This document shows positions 1 to 5,503 of a DNA stretch of 8,704 nucleotides, in pieces; position 1 is the stretch's first letter, and each line of letters begins with the position of its first letter. The notes under the pieces were generated by a model. The model ran no database searches and was not told the DNA's origin. It was given only the letters and a program-made list of their open reading frames with translations. Origin of the DNA: Thiomargarita sp. (GTDB lineage Bacteria; Pseudomonadota; Gammaproteobacteria; Beggiatoales; Beggiatoaceae); assembly GCA_023144675.1 (NCBI GenBank), contig JAGLFE010000490.1:1-8704 (forward strand), read 5' to 3'. Both the position numbers and the translations under genes were made by a program.

Positions 1-10
1 AGTAGGTTAG

Positions 11-25
11 GGGGTGAGCAATTAC
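11..25 (+). repeat. Window-edge repeat GGGGTGAGCAATTAC
   Basis: The 12-mer GTGAGCAATTAC (14-25) recurs exactly, inverted, at 8546-8557, and with two mismatches in direct orientation at 8693-8704. All copies lie within 160 bases of a window edge. They appear to belong to one dispersed repeat family whose other members lie outside the window. Confidence 0.45.
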
Positions 26-94
26 GATTAATATATATTTTACCAATTTATTCTATAAATTTAACGTAACTATCTATCAATAAATACATATAAA

Positions 95-129
95 ATGTAG
101 TGCTGAGGAACAAAGCGCATCAATCATGT
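95..129 (+). repeat. Dispersed repeat, copy 1 (shortened)
   Basis: This 35-base segment matches 6734-6773 in the same orientation, sharing the core GAAGCGCATCAA-like block (here AAAGCGCATCAA) and the flanking ATGTAG and ATGT. It lacks a five-base GATGC present in copy 2 and differs at about three other positions. Losing GATGC destroys the GATGC/GCATC inverted pair seen in copy 2, so this copy looks degenerate. Its function is unknown. Confidence 0.55.
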
Positions 130-328
130 TAAAATTTTTTGCATTTAAAGCTTTAATTGGTAGAATAGTTACAATTTAACAAGATAAATTATTTTTAAGT
201 ATTATTAATATAAATAAAATTTACCAAATAAATAATTACTTTATAAGATAAATTGAAAAGTCATAAATTATGGGGTTTTAAAATCTATATTAATTTCCTT
301 AACCCTTATTTATGCGTAAGGCAAGTAA

Positions 329-356
329 TTGACAATTTAAAAAAAACTGTTATAAT
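329..356 (+). promoter_or_regulatory. Near-perfect sigma70 promoter (TTGACA-N16-TATAAT)
   Basis: TTGACA lies at 329-334 and TATAAT at 351-356, separated by 16 bases. Both hexamers match the consensus exactly; the spacer is one base shorter than optimal. Transcription would start near 363 and run toward purD, giving a leader of roughly 190 nt. In DNA this AT-rich, hexamer matches arise by chance, but both boxes at a valid spacing is a strong hit. Confidence 0.6.
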
Positions 357-417
357 TATTTTAAAATAACGAATTGTAATCAAATTTATCTTAGTTTATC
401 TTAACATAATATTTAGC

Positions 418-447
418 TTGAACAATTTGATTAAAAATTGATATTAT
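418..447 (+). promoter_or_regulatory. Second promoter candidate for purD
   Basis: TTGAAC (418-423) and TATTAT (442-447) are separated by 18 bases. This would give a leader of about 100 nt before purD. It is weaker than the promoter at 329-356 and could be chance in AT-rich DNA. Confidence 0.3.
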
Positions 448-556
448 TTATTTAAGCCCTGCAAAAACTGTCTAAAACTCAAAACTAACTCTATTAAACA
501 AATTTGGTCAAGTCCTCCAAAATGATGACTTAGCCCACTATTTTAATATTTAACTT

Positions 557-1828
557 ATGAATATATTAATTATTGGCAATGGCGGGCGTGAACATGCACT
601 CGCTTGGAAAATTGCACAATCGGAAAAAGTTAGCAAAATATTTGTAGCACCTGGTAATGCAGGTACAGCGAATGAAATAAAAACTGAGAATGTGCCTATT
701 TCCGTTTCTGATATTCAAACTTTGGTTGATTTTGCTAATGAAAATACGGTGGATTTAACCATTGTCGGTCCAGAAGTTCCTTTAGTTTTAGGAATTGTAG
801 ATATTTTTCAACGAGCTGGATTAGCTTGTTTTGGTCCTACTCAGGCAGCAGCTCAATTGGAAGGTTCAAAAACATTTACCAAAGATTTTTTAATTCGTCA
901 TAACATACCAACTGCCGATTACGCAAGTTTTACCGAAGTTTCCCCTGCCATTGATTATATCAGAAAAGTTGAGTTGCCAATTGTCATTAAAGCAGATGGA
1001 TTAGCAGCTGGAAAAGGAGTTGTTATTGCACATACTCAAGACGAAGCGATTCAAACTATCCAAGATATGTTAAAAACCCATACTTTTGGTGATGCAGGAA
1101 AACGGATTATCATTGAATCTTTTTTGCAAGGAGAAGAAGCCAGTTTTATTTGCATGGTGGATGGAACTAATATTTTGCCTTTAGCCACTTCTCAAGACCA
1201 TAAAGCTCGTGATGTAGGCGACAAAGGACCGAATACTGGAGGCATGGGAGCTTATTCTCCAGCTCCAATAATTACCTCTGCAATCCATGAGCAAATTATG
1301 GTAAATATTATCGAGCCTACTGTGCGTGGAATGGCTGCGGAAGGTAATCCTTATACAGGTTTTCTTTATGCAGGATTAATGATTGATTCACAAGGAAAAA
1401 CACGAGTATTGGAATATAACTGCCGATTTGGCGATCCAGAAGCACAGCCAATTTTAATGCGTTTGCGTTCTGATTTAGTTGAACTTTGTTTAGCGGCTTT
1501 GGATAAACGTTTAGATCAAATACAAGCAGATTGGAATCCACAAGCGGCTTTGGGAGTAGTTTTAGCTGCTGGTGGTTATCCGCAATCTTATCAGAAAGGT
1601 TTGGTTATTAACGGTTTGGATAAAATTAATACCGAGGAAAGCAAAGTTTTCCATGCGGGAACTATAGAACAAGCTGGAAAAATAATTACCGCTGGTGGAC
1701 GAGTTTTATGTGCTTGTGCGTTAGGTAAAACTGTGCAGATTGCTCAATCTAATGCTTATCAATTAGTAGATAAAATTAATTGGGATGGAATGTTTTATCG
1801 TTCTGATATTGGTTATCGAGCATTATAG
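557..1828 (+). CDS. purD: Phosphoribosylamine-glycine ligase (GAR synthetase)
   Basis: The enzyme joins glycine to 5-phosphoribosylamine using ATP to form glycinamide ribonucleotide, the second step of de novo purine synthesis, in the cytoplasm. The 423-residue length is normal for bacterial PurD. The N-terminal domain opens with the GNGGREHAL loop (7-15). The ATP-grasp region contains KADGLAAGKGV (145-155), HKARDVGDKGPNTGGMGAYSP-type glycine-rich segments (215-235) and the family signature RFGDPEAQ (290-297). The C-terminal domain is complete, ending FYRSDIGYRAL. The ATG is well placed because the conserved MNILIIGNGGREHAL start follows at once, yet no clear Shine-Dalgarno precedes it; the upstream bases are A/T only. 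purH, a common neighbour of purD in gammaproteobacteria, is not in the 556 bases upstream. Transcription probably comes from 329-356. Confidence 0.97.
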   Translation: MNILIIGNGGREHALAWKIAQSEKVSKIFVAPGNAGTANEIKTENVPISVSDIQTLVDFANENTVDLTIVGPEVPLVLGIVDIFQRAGLACFGPTQAAAQLEGSKTFTKDFLIRHNIPTADYASFTEVSPAIDYIRKVELPIVIKADGLAAGKGVVIAHTQDEAIQTIQDMLKTHTFGDAGKRIIIESFLQGEEASFICMVDGTNILPLATSQDHKARDVGDKGPNTGGMGAYSPAPIITSAIHEQIMVNIIEPTVRGMAAEGNPYTGFLYAGLMIDSQGKTRVLEYNCRFGDPEAQPILMRLRSDLVELCLAALDKRLDQIQADWNPQAALGVVLAAGGYPQSYQKGLVINGLDKINTEESKVFHAGTIEQAGKIITAGGRVLCACALGKTVQIAQSNAYQLVDKINWDGMFYRSDIGYRAL

Positions 1829-1832
1829 AAAC

Positions 1833-1882
1833 TTGTTAATAATCAATAGTTTGAAACTACACAACTATTAATCATTTAACAA
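1833..1882. terminator. Stem-loop just after purD (possible terminator)
   Basis: Two nested perfect 7-bp pairings occur: TTGTTAA (1833-1839) with TTAACAA (1876-1882), and AATAGTT (1845-1851) with AACTATT (1863-1869). They are separated by small internal loops and have an 11-base apical loop. The structure starts four bases after the purD stop and lies between purD and the hom-tail copy facing it. The stem is AT-only and no long T-run follows, so it is at best a weak intrinsic terminator. Confidence 0.35.
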
Positions 1883-1894
1883 TTTAGCAACTAC

Positions 1895-1959
1895 TTAAAC
1901 CAAGGTTTCTAAACGAATCCGAGTAACTTTATCTATAATTCCATCTAAATTTTCAATAG
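1895..1959 (-). pseudogene. Detached copy of the hom 3' end (last 20 codons plus stop)
   Basis: Read on the minus strand, this fragment encodes the same last 20 residues as the intact hom gene at 4170-5483, running from IENLDG to RLETLV and then a stop. Four of 65 bases differ (1895, 1910, 1919, 1928). All are third codon positions and synonymous: TAA/TAG, TTA/TTG, CGG/CGA, AAA/AAG. Homology stops abruptly at 1959, where the intact gene continues into Ala-Lys-Ile codons and this copy does not. It has no start and is not a gene. It faces purD tail-to-tail, probably the ancestral hom position. Confidence 0.85.
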
Positions 1960-2081
1960 AGCAAGTGGAACATTTTCTGTCAAAATTTCTCGAAACGATG
2001 GGTCTAATGCCAATAGAAGAAAAAAGAGCCCGCTTTTCAATTAAATTAATCCCCAATTTTTGTTTAACTTTTTTAGGTTAA
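1959..2081 (+). pseudogene. Unidentified 40-codon coding-like remnant
   Basis: From the point where hom homology ends, the plus strand reads an open frame of 40 codons to a TAA at 2079-2081. Its composition looks protein-like (blocks such as EHFLSKFLETMG, IEEKRARFSIKL and IPNFCLTFLG). The frame runs back through the hom-tail copy to a stop at 1896-1898 without a proper start. It may be the truncated 3' end of a gene that was cut at the junction. The minus strand is also open across this stretch, in frame with the hom tail, so the coding strand is not settled. I do not recognise a family. It could be chance. Confidence 0.25.
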
Positions 2082-2125
2082 AGTCGCTGTATGACATTGT
2101 TAAATATTTAAGTTTGATTATAATT

Positions 2126-2250
2126 TTATTTAACTGAAGTTACGCAGAGAAATATGAAGAGATTGATGGTTTCAGTGTTTTGCTGTTAAAATACTAAATT
2201 CTTTAAAATCAATTATTTACATATTTAAGTGCGTAACTTCAGTTATTTAA
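2126..2250. mobile_element. MITE-like element with 14-bp terminal inverted repeats
   Basis: ACTGAAGTTACGCA (2133-2146) is matched perfectly and inverted by TGCGTAACTTCAGT (2230-2243). Pairing extends inward imperfectly, about 23 of 26 bases counting from 2131 and 2245. The 111-bp body carries no ORF of note. It is flanked by the direct repeat TATTTA (2127-2132, 2244-2249), extendable to TTATTTAA when overlapping the repeat ends, which looks like a target-site duplication of uncertain length (TA only, or 6-8 bp). On the minus strand the TOPRIM gene's stop codon lies in the right-hand copy, so the insertion fell just behind that gene without disrupting it. Probably mobilised in trans by an IS with similar ends; I cannot name the family. 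Confidence 0.7.
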
Positions 2251-2908
2251 GAAAGATGTCTTTCAACCACCGACATAGATTCTGATATATTATACTGTCT
2301 TCATCTAATAATTTGTCATTGATAGCAGAATAAAGCCCATGTCCAGGTGTTTTTTGCCATGCCAACCATGTTGCTATTTCAGCTTTGGTTGTTAGATGAG
2401 GTTTAAATTTGGGATGAGATAAATTGTGAACAGTATCACTTGCATGTTGAAATAGAGAGTTTTCATCATCCTTAATACAAGATTTAATCCAATCTTCTAA
2501 CATACCTTCCTGTTTATTATCTGGCATCACCCATAAACCAAAATCAGGTAATCCATCAGAATTTTCGAAATATAATCCATTTTTATTAGGAATATCAGTT
2601 TTTAATTGAAAATCAAAATCATTAAGAATTTTTGCTATTTGTTCAATTGTTTTTTGATAACCAGAACCATGCCTAATATAATCAGCATCAACTATTGCCG
2701 CTATGTTTGTTTTTTGTCCATCGTTAAGTTGAGGTAATAGAATTGGTATTTGATTTAGTACGCCACCTTTACTATTATGTGTTCCACCAATATCTTTTGG
2801 TGGTGTAACTTTTACAGTGGCATCTAACGATAAGTTCTTACAAATTTTTTCAAAAAAGCTTTTATCTGATGTACCTTCAACTAAAAGAATTTGTTTACCG
2901 TCAGGCAT
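2243..2908 (-). CDS. DUF3226-type TOPRIM protein, partner of the upstream ATPase
   Basis: This 221-residue protein is likely a TOPRIM-fold nuclease or nucleic-acid-binding effector. The N-terminus has the first TOPRIM motif ILLVEGTSDKSFF (7-19; acidic residue E11). The second motif is AAIVDADY (70-77; D74 and D76). The block GLWVMPDNKQEGMLEDWI (124-141) and the C-terminal WLAWQKTPG (181-189) with a final Trp-Leu/Phe helix are as I recall for the DUF3226 family. The ATG overlaps the ATPase stop in TAATG and is preceded by GAGG (2919-2916) seven bases upstream, so translation is coupled to the ATPase. The stop lies at the edge of a MITE-like insertion, and the protein length looks complete. The pairing recalls AriB of PARIS, which has a different TOPRIM family (DUF4435), and split OLD nucleases. 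A role in phage defence is inferred. Confidence 0.8.
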   Translation of the reverse strand: MPDGKQILLVEGTSDKSFFEKICKNLSLDATVKVTPPKDIGGTHNSKGGVLNQIPILLPQLNDGQKTNIAAIVDADYIRHGSGYQKTIEQIAKILNDFDFQLKTDIPNKNGLYFENSDGLPDFGLWVMPDNKQEGMLEDWIKSCIKDDENSLFQHASDTVHNLSHPKFKPHLTTKAEIATWLAWQKTPGHGLYSAINDKLLDEDSIIYQNLCRWLKDIFLK

Positions 2909-4023
2909 TAACGTACCTCAACATCAGATTGGGTAATATTATAAAGCTGTTCTTCATCAAAAACAGTGGCAATCACTCTACCATTATCACTTTTACGAAT
3001 ACTTTTACCCACTCTAAATAATACACCATCAACATTTTTATAATTAACTGCTACCTCAGAAAAACTTTCGATACAATCCCAACTATGAGTTGTTGCAAAA
3101 ATTTGTATATTTAAATCTTTAGATAATTCAAATAATAACTTCCAGACTTTTTCTTGTACGCTATAATGTAAACCATTTTCGAATTCATCAATTAATAAAA
3201 TTCCATCTTTTGCAGAAAAAACTTTTAATACCAATTGTAAAATTCTTAACATACCATCGCCTAAACTATTTAATGGTACTGGCTTAGATAAATTTGATAT
3301 TTTTACTTTAGCAATACGACTATTTCTACTTCTATCCCCATCAATAAAAGTTAGATTCTCAAAGTCAGGTAAAATAATACGCAGTGCATCTTTAACAATA
3401 TTTTCACCATCAGTTAATGCAATTGCATCCCATTCTTTTGCTAGTTCATTCATAGAAACAAATCTAGTAGGAATAAAATTGCATGGTACAGCATTGGTTT
3501 CAGAGGGAAATCTTCTTGAATATAAATGTGGCCGATTAAAATCAACAATAGATTTATATCGTTCTTTTTTTATAATTAATATATCCTTTACATTCTCTTG
3601 GATACCATCAAAATCTTCAAAAATAGAATATTGTTCTCTGGCTCTCTTTTCATTAAAAAAAGAAAGTTGTTTTTTACCAAGGAAACCATGATTAATATGT
3701 AAATCTTTTTCTATGTTATCAACTTCACCAATAACAATACCATTATCGTTCTCAGGAAATTGTCTGCCAGTAAATAAATCTTCAAATGGCAATGTTGTAT
3801 CAAACATATGTTCTTCTTCATCTAACTCATATTTTTCATCATGTCCTTGTGCAATTTTTGCTAATAATTCTCCATTGGCATTCCCCGCATAAATTCTTAG
3901 AGCTTCAAGCACAGAGCTTTTGCCAGAATTATTTTTACCAACGATTAAATTAACCTGTCCTAATTTTTTAACTTGGAAGGATTCCAATAAACGAAAATTT
4001 TTTATTTTCAATGAATTAAGCAT
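2908..4023 (-). CDS. OLD/AAA_15-type ABC-like ATPase
   Basis: This 371-residue cytoplasmic ATPase has the SMC/ABC-like order of motifs. The N-terminal strand LKIKNFRLLESF (5-16) precedes Walker A GKNNSGKSS (29-37). An insertion of about 200 residues follows, then an ABC-type signature LNSLGDGMLR (251-260), Walker B ILLIDEFENGLH (275-286; D279, E280) and a switch histidine in ATTHSW (310-315). All catalytic motifs look intact. The layout is typical of AAA_15/AAA_21 ATPases in OLD nucleases, Gabija-like and PARIS systems, where the ATPase senses or scaffolds and a TOPRIM nuclease acts. Here the TOPRIM domain is a separate, translationally coupled downstream gene. The start is supported by AGGA (4032-4029) six bases before the ATG and a TATAAT box at 4057-4052. 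The target or trigger cannot be read from sequence. Confidence 0.88.
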   Translation of the reverse strand: MLNSLKIKNFRLLESFQVKKLGQVNLIVGKNNSGKSSVLEALRIYAGNANGELLAKIAQGHDEKYELDEEEHMFDTTLPFEDLFTGRQFPENDNGIVIGEVDNIEKDLHINHGFLGKKQLSFFNEKRAREQYSIFEDFDGIQENVKDILIIKKERYKSIVDFNRPHLYSRRFPSETNAVPCNFIPTRFVSMNELAKEWDAIALTDGENIVKDALRIILPDFENLTFIDGDRSRNSRIAKVKISNLSKPVPLNSLGDGMLRILQLVLKVFSAKDGILLIDEFENGLHYSVQEKVWKLLFELSKDLNIQIFATTHSWDCIESFSEVAVNYKNVDGVLFRVGKSIRKSDNGRVIATVFDEEQLYNITQSDVEVR

Positions 4024-4028
4024 ACTAA

Positions 4029-4057
4029 TTCCTAAGTATTTGTTACCATTGATTATA
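4029..4057 (-). promoter_or_regulatory. Promoter -10 box and RBS of the ATPase-TOPRIM operon
   Basis: On the minus strand a perfect TATAAT occurs at 4057-4052 and an AGGA ribosome-binding site at 4032-4029, six bases before the ATG at 4023. This would give a leader of about 20-25 nt. The -35 position falls next to a short repeat (4073-4091) and is not a good match to TTGACA, so activation or a weak basal promoter is possible. Confidence 0.45.
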
Positions 4058-4072
4058 TATCCAGCTAAGTAA

Positions 4073-4091
4073 GTTTAGAGCGTAATCTAAC
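4073..4091. repeat. Short imperfect palindrome upstream of the ATPase operon
   Basis: GTTTAGAGCGTAATCTAAC has imperfect two-fold symmetry (GTTtAGA against ATCTAAC). It sits just upstream of the -10 box of the ATPase operon and could be an operator or a relic of a dispersed palindromic repeat. No second copy was found in the window. Confidence 0.3.
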
Positions 4092-4096
4092 ATATT

Positions 4097-4135
4097 AGAA
4101 AATGAAGAATATCAAGCTTGCAATATTTCATTTCT
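4097..4135. terminator. Stem-loop between hom and the ATPase gene
   Basis: AGAAAATGAAGAATAT (4097-4112) pairs with ATATTTCATTTCT (4123-4135) with small bulges, around a loop that contains the palindrome CAAGCTTG (4113-4120). It lies downstream of the hom stop and upstream of the ATPase promoter, where a terminator separating the two transcripts would be expected. There is no clear T-run after the stem in the hom direction, so termination is uncertain. Confidence 0.35.
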
Positions 4136-4169
4136 CAAAATACCACAAACTCAATACTAAAAAAATCTC

Positions 4170-5483
4170 CTAAACCAAGGTTTCCAAACGAATTCGAGTA
4201 ACCTTATCTATAATTCCATCTAAATTTTCAATAGCTTTAATGGCTTGATTCATTTGCTTTTCAACCACTTTATGAGTCAACATAACAATTGAAACATATT
4301 CCTCATTATTGGGTGGTTGTTTTTGAATAATTGCCTCAATACTAATATCATTTTCACTTAAAATATTGGCAACATGAGCTAACACGCCTGATTTATCTAT
4401 AGCAGGCATTCTTAAATAATAAGCCGTTTCCACTTCTTCTATCGGAATAATGGGCAAATTAGACAAAGCATTAGCCTGAAATGCAAGATGTGGCACCCGA
4501 TTATCCGAATCAGTAGTTAAAGTACGGGCAACATCGACTAAATCTGCAATAATAGCTGATCCAGTGGGTAAAGCACCAGCTCCCGCACCATAATATAAGG
4601 ATTGTCCCAAGGCATCCGATTGCATCAAAACTGCATTCATCACCCCTTCAACATTGGCAATAAGCTGTTTATGGGCTACAAAAGTTGGATGTACACGTAA
4701 TTCAATTCCTTTATCAGTTCGTTTGGTAATTCCCAAATGCTTAATTCTATAACCTAATTCATCAGCATATTGAACATCTTCAGGGGAAATTCGGGTAATA
4801 CCCTCCATATAAACTTTATCAAATTGTAAGGGAATTCCAAAAGCAATTGAAGCGATAATAGTTAATTTATGTGCCGCATCTACACCTTCAATATCAAAAG
4901 TTGGGTCTCTTTCCGCATATCCCAAACGTTGTGCTTCAGCCAAAACAGTACTAAATTCACTACCTTTATCTCGCATTTCAGTCAAAATAAAATTGCTAGT
5001 ACCGTTAATAATACCCGCTGCCCATTCAATTTGATTAGCGGTTAAACCTTCCCGAATTGCTTTAATAATTGGAATTCCGCCAGCAACTGCTGCTTCAAAA
5101 GTTACCATAACGCCTTTTTCTTGGGCGGCAGCAAAAATTTCATTGCCATATTTAGCTATCAAAGCTTTATTGGCGGTAACTACATGCTTACCATTAGCAA
5201 TGGCTTCTAAAGTAATGTCTTTGGCAATAGTAGTTCCACCTAATAATTCTACCACAATATCGACTTCGGGATTACAAACAACTTCGGATAAATCTTTTGT
5301 CAAAATAATATCTTTAATATCATAATCATAAGTTTTATTCAGTTCTTTGGCACAAGCATGGGTAACAACAATTCCCCGACCTGCTCGGCGCGCAATTTCT
5401 GCCGCATTTTTTTGTAATACGTGAACTGTCCCCCCGCCAACTGTTCCTAAACCTAATATACCTACTTTAACTGGATTTAACAT
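4170..5483 (-). CDS. hom: Homoserine dehydrogenase
   Basis: The enzyme reduces aspartate semialdehyde to homoserine with NAD(P)H, on the way to threonine and methionine. The 437-residue monofunctional form begins MLNPVKVGILGLGTVGGG, with dinucleotide loop GLGTVG (11-16). It contains the TANKAL segment with K106, NGTSNFIL (160-167) and the full family signature from A184 to K206, including GYAERDPTFDIEGVD. A C-terminal ACT domain (about 352-428) suggests feedback control by threonine. A longer frame opens at 5519 but overlaps alaC. I choose the ATG at 5483 because GGGAGC (5497-5492) precedes it by 8 bases and conserved sequence starts there, leaving a 20-base gap to alaC. thrC, which often follows hom, is absent; the ATPase cassette follows instead. 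The last 20 codons are duplicated at 1895-1959. Confidence 0.96.
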   Translation of the reverse strand: MLNPVKVGILGLGTVGGGTVHVLQKNAAEIARRAGRGIVVTHACAKELNKTYDYDIKDIILTKDLSEVVCNPEVDIVVELLGGTTIAKDITLEAIANGKHVVTANKALIAKYGNEIFAAAQEKGVMVTFEAAVAGGIPIIKAIREGLTANQIEWAAGIINGTSNFILTEMRDKGSEFSTVLAEAQRLGYAERDPTFDIEGVDAAHKLTIIASIAFGIPLQFDKVYMEGITRISPEDVQYADELGYRIKHLGITKRTDKGIELRVHPTFVAHKQLIANVEGVMNAVLMQSDALGQSLYYGAGAGALPTGSAIIADLVDVARTLTTDSDNRVPHLAFQANALSNLPIIPIEEVETAYYLRMPAIDKSGVLAHVANILSENDISIEAIIQKQPPNNEEYVSIVMLTHKVVEKQMNQAIKAIENLDGIIDKVTRIRLETLV

Positions 5484-5503
5484 GTAATTTAGCTCCCTAT
5501 TTA

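Larger units (their letters stand above)
1..556. other. Gene-free AT-rich region upstream of purD
   Basis: I find no convincing coding region here in either strand. The stretch holds an edge repeat (11-25), a dispersed repeat (95-129), a near-consensus sigma70 promoter (329-356) and a weaker second promoter candidate (418-447), all annotated separately. The remainder is A/T runs with many stops. No tRNA, rRNA or riboswitch fold was recognised in the leader between the promoters and purD. Confidence 0.6.
1829..2242. other. Junction region between purD and the TOPRIM gene
   Basis: This interval has no complete gene. It is a mosaic of a stem-loop after purD, a hom 3'-end copy (1895-1959), a 40-codon coding-like remnant (1959-2081), a short AT-rich linker and a MITE-like inverted-repeat element (2133-2243), each annotated separately. 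The patchwork implies repeated insertion and deletion events. Confidence 0.6.
1895..4169. mobile_element. Putative 2,275-bp cassette flanked by hom 3'-end direct repeats
   Basis: The segment is defined by direct repeats: 1895-1959 matches 4170-4234 at 61 of 65 positions, with a constant offset of 2275 bases. It contains the ATPase-TOPRIM operon, a MITE-like element and a short unidentified remnant. Integrating elements that target a gene's 3' end typically leave this arrangement: an intact gene on one side and a displaced copy of its tail on the other. No integrase, transposase or recombinase gene is visible inside. It could therefore be mobilised in trans, be a remnant, or have arisen by homologous recombination or partial hom duplication. 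The cargo looks more AT-rich than hom and alaC by eye. The repeat is directly visible; mobility is inferred. Confidence 0.55.

Noticed and set aside
1317..1541. Minus-strand open frame of 74 codons inside purD
   Set aside because: It lies wholly within the strongly conserved ATP-grasp coding sequence of purD and its translation shows no domain or credible start signals.
3479..3691. Plus-strand open frame of 70 codons inside the ATPase gene
   Set aside because: It is antisense to the intact ATPase with low-complexity Ser/Phe/Ile content, which is typical of an antisense shadow.
5143..5325. Plus-strand open frame of 60 codons inside hom
   Set aside because: It is antisense to the conserved NAD-binding region of homoserine dehydrogenase and has no independent support.
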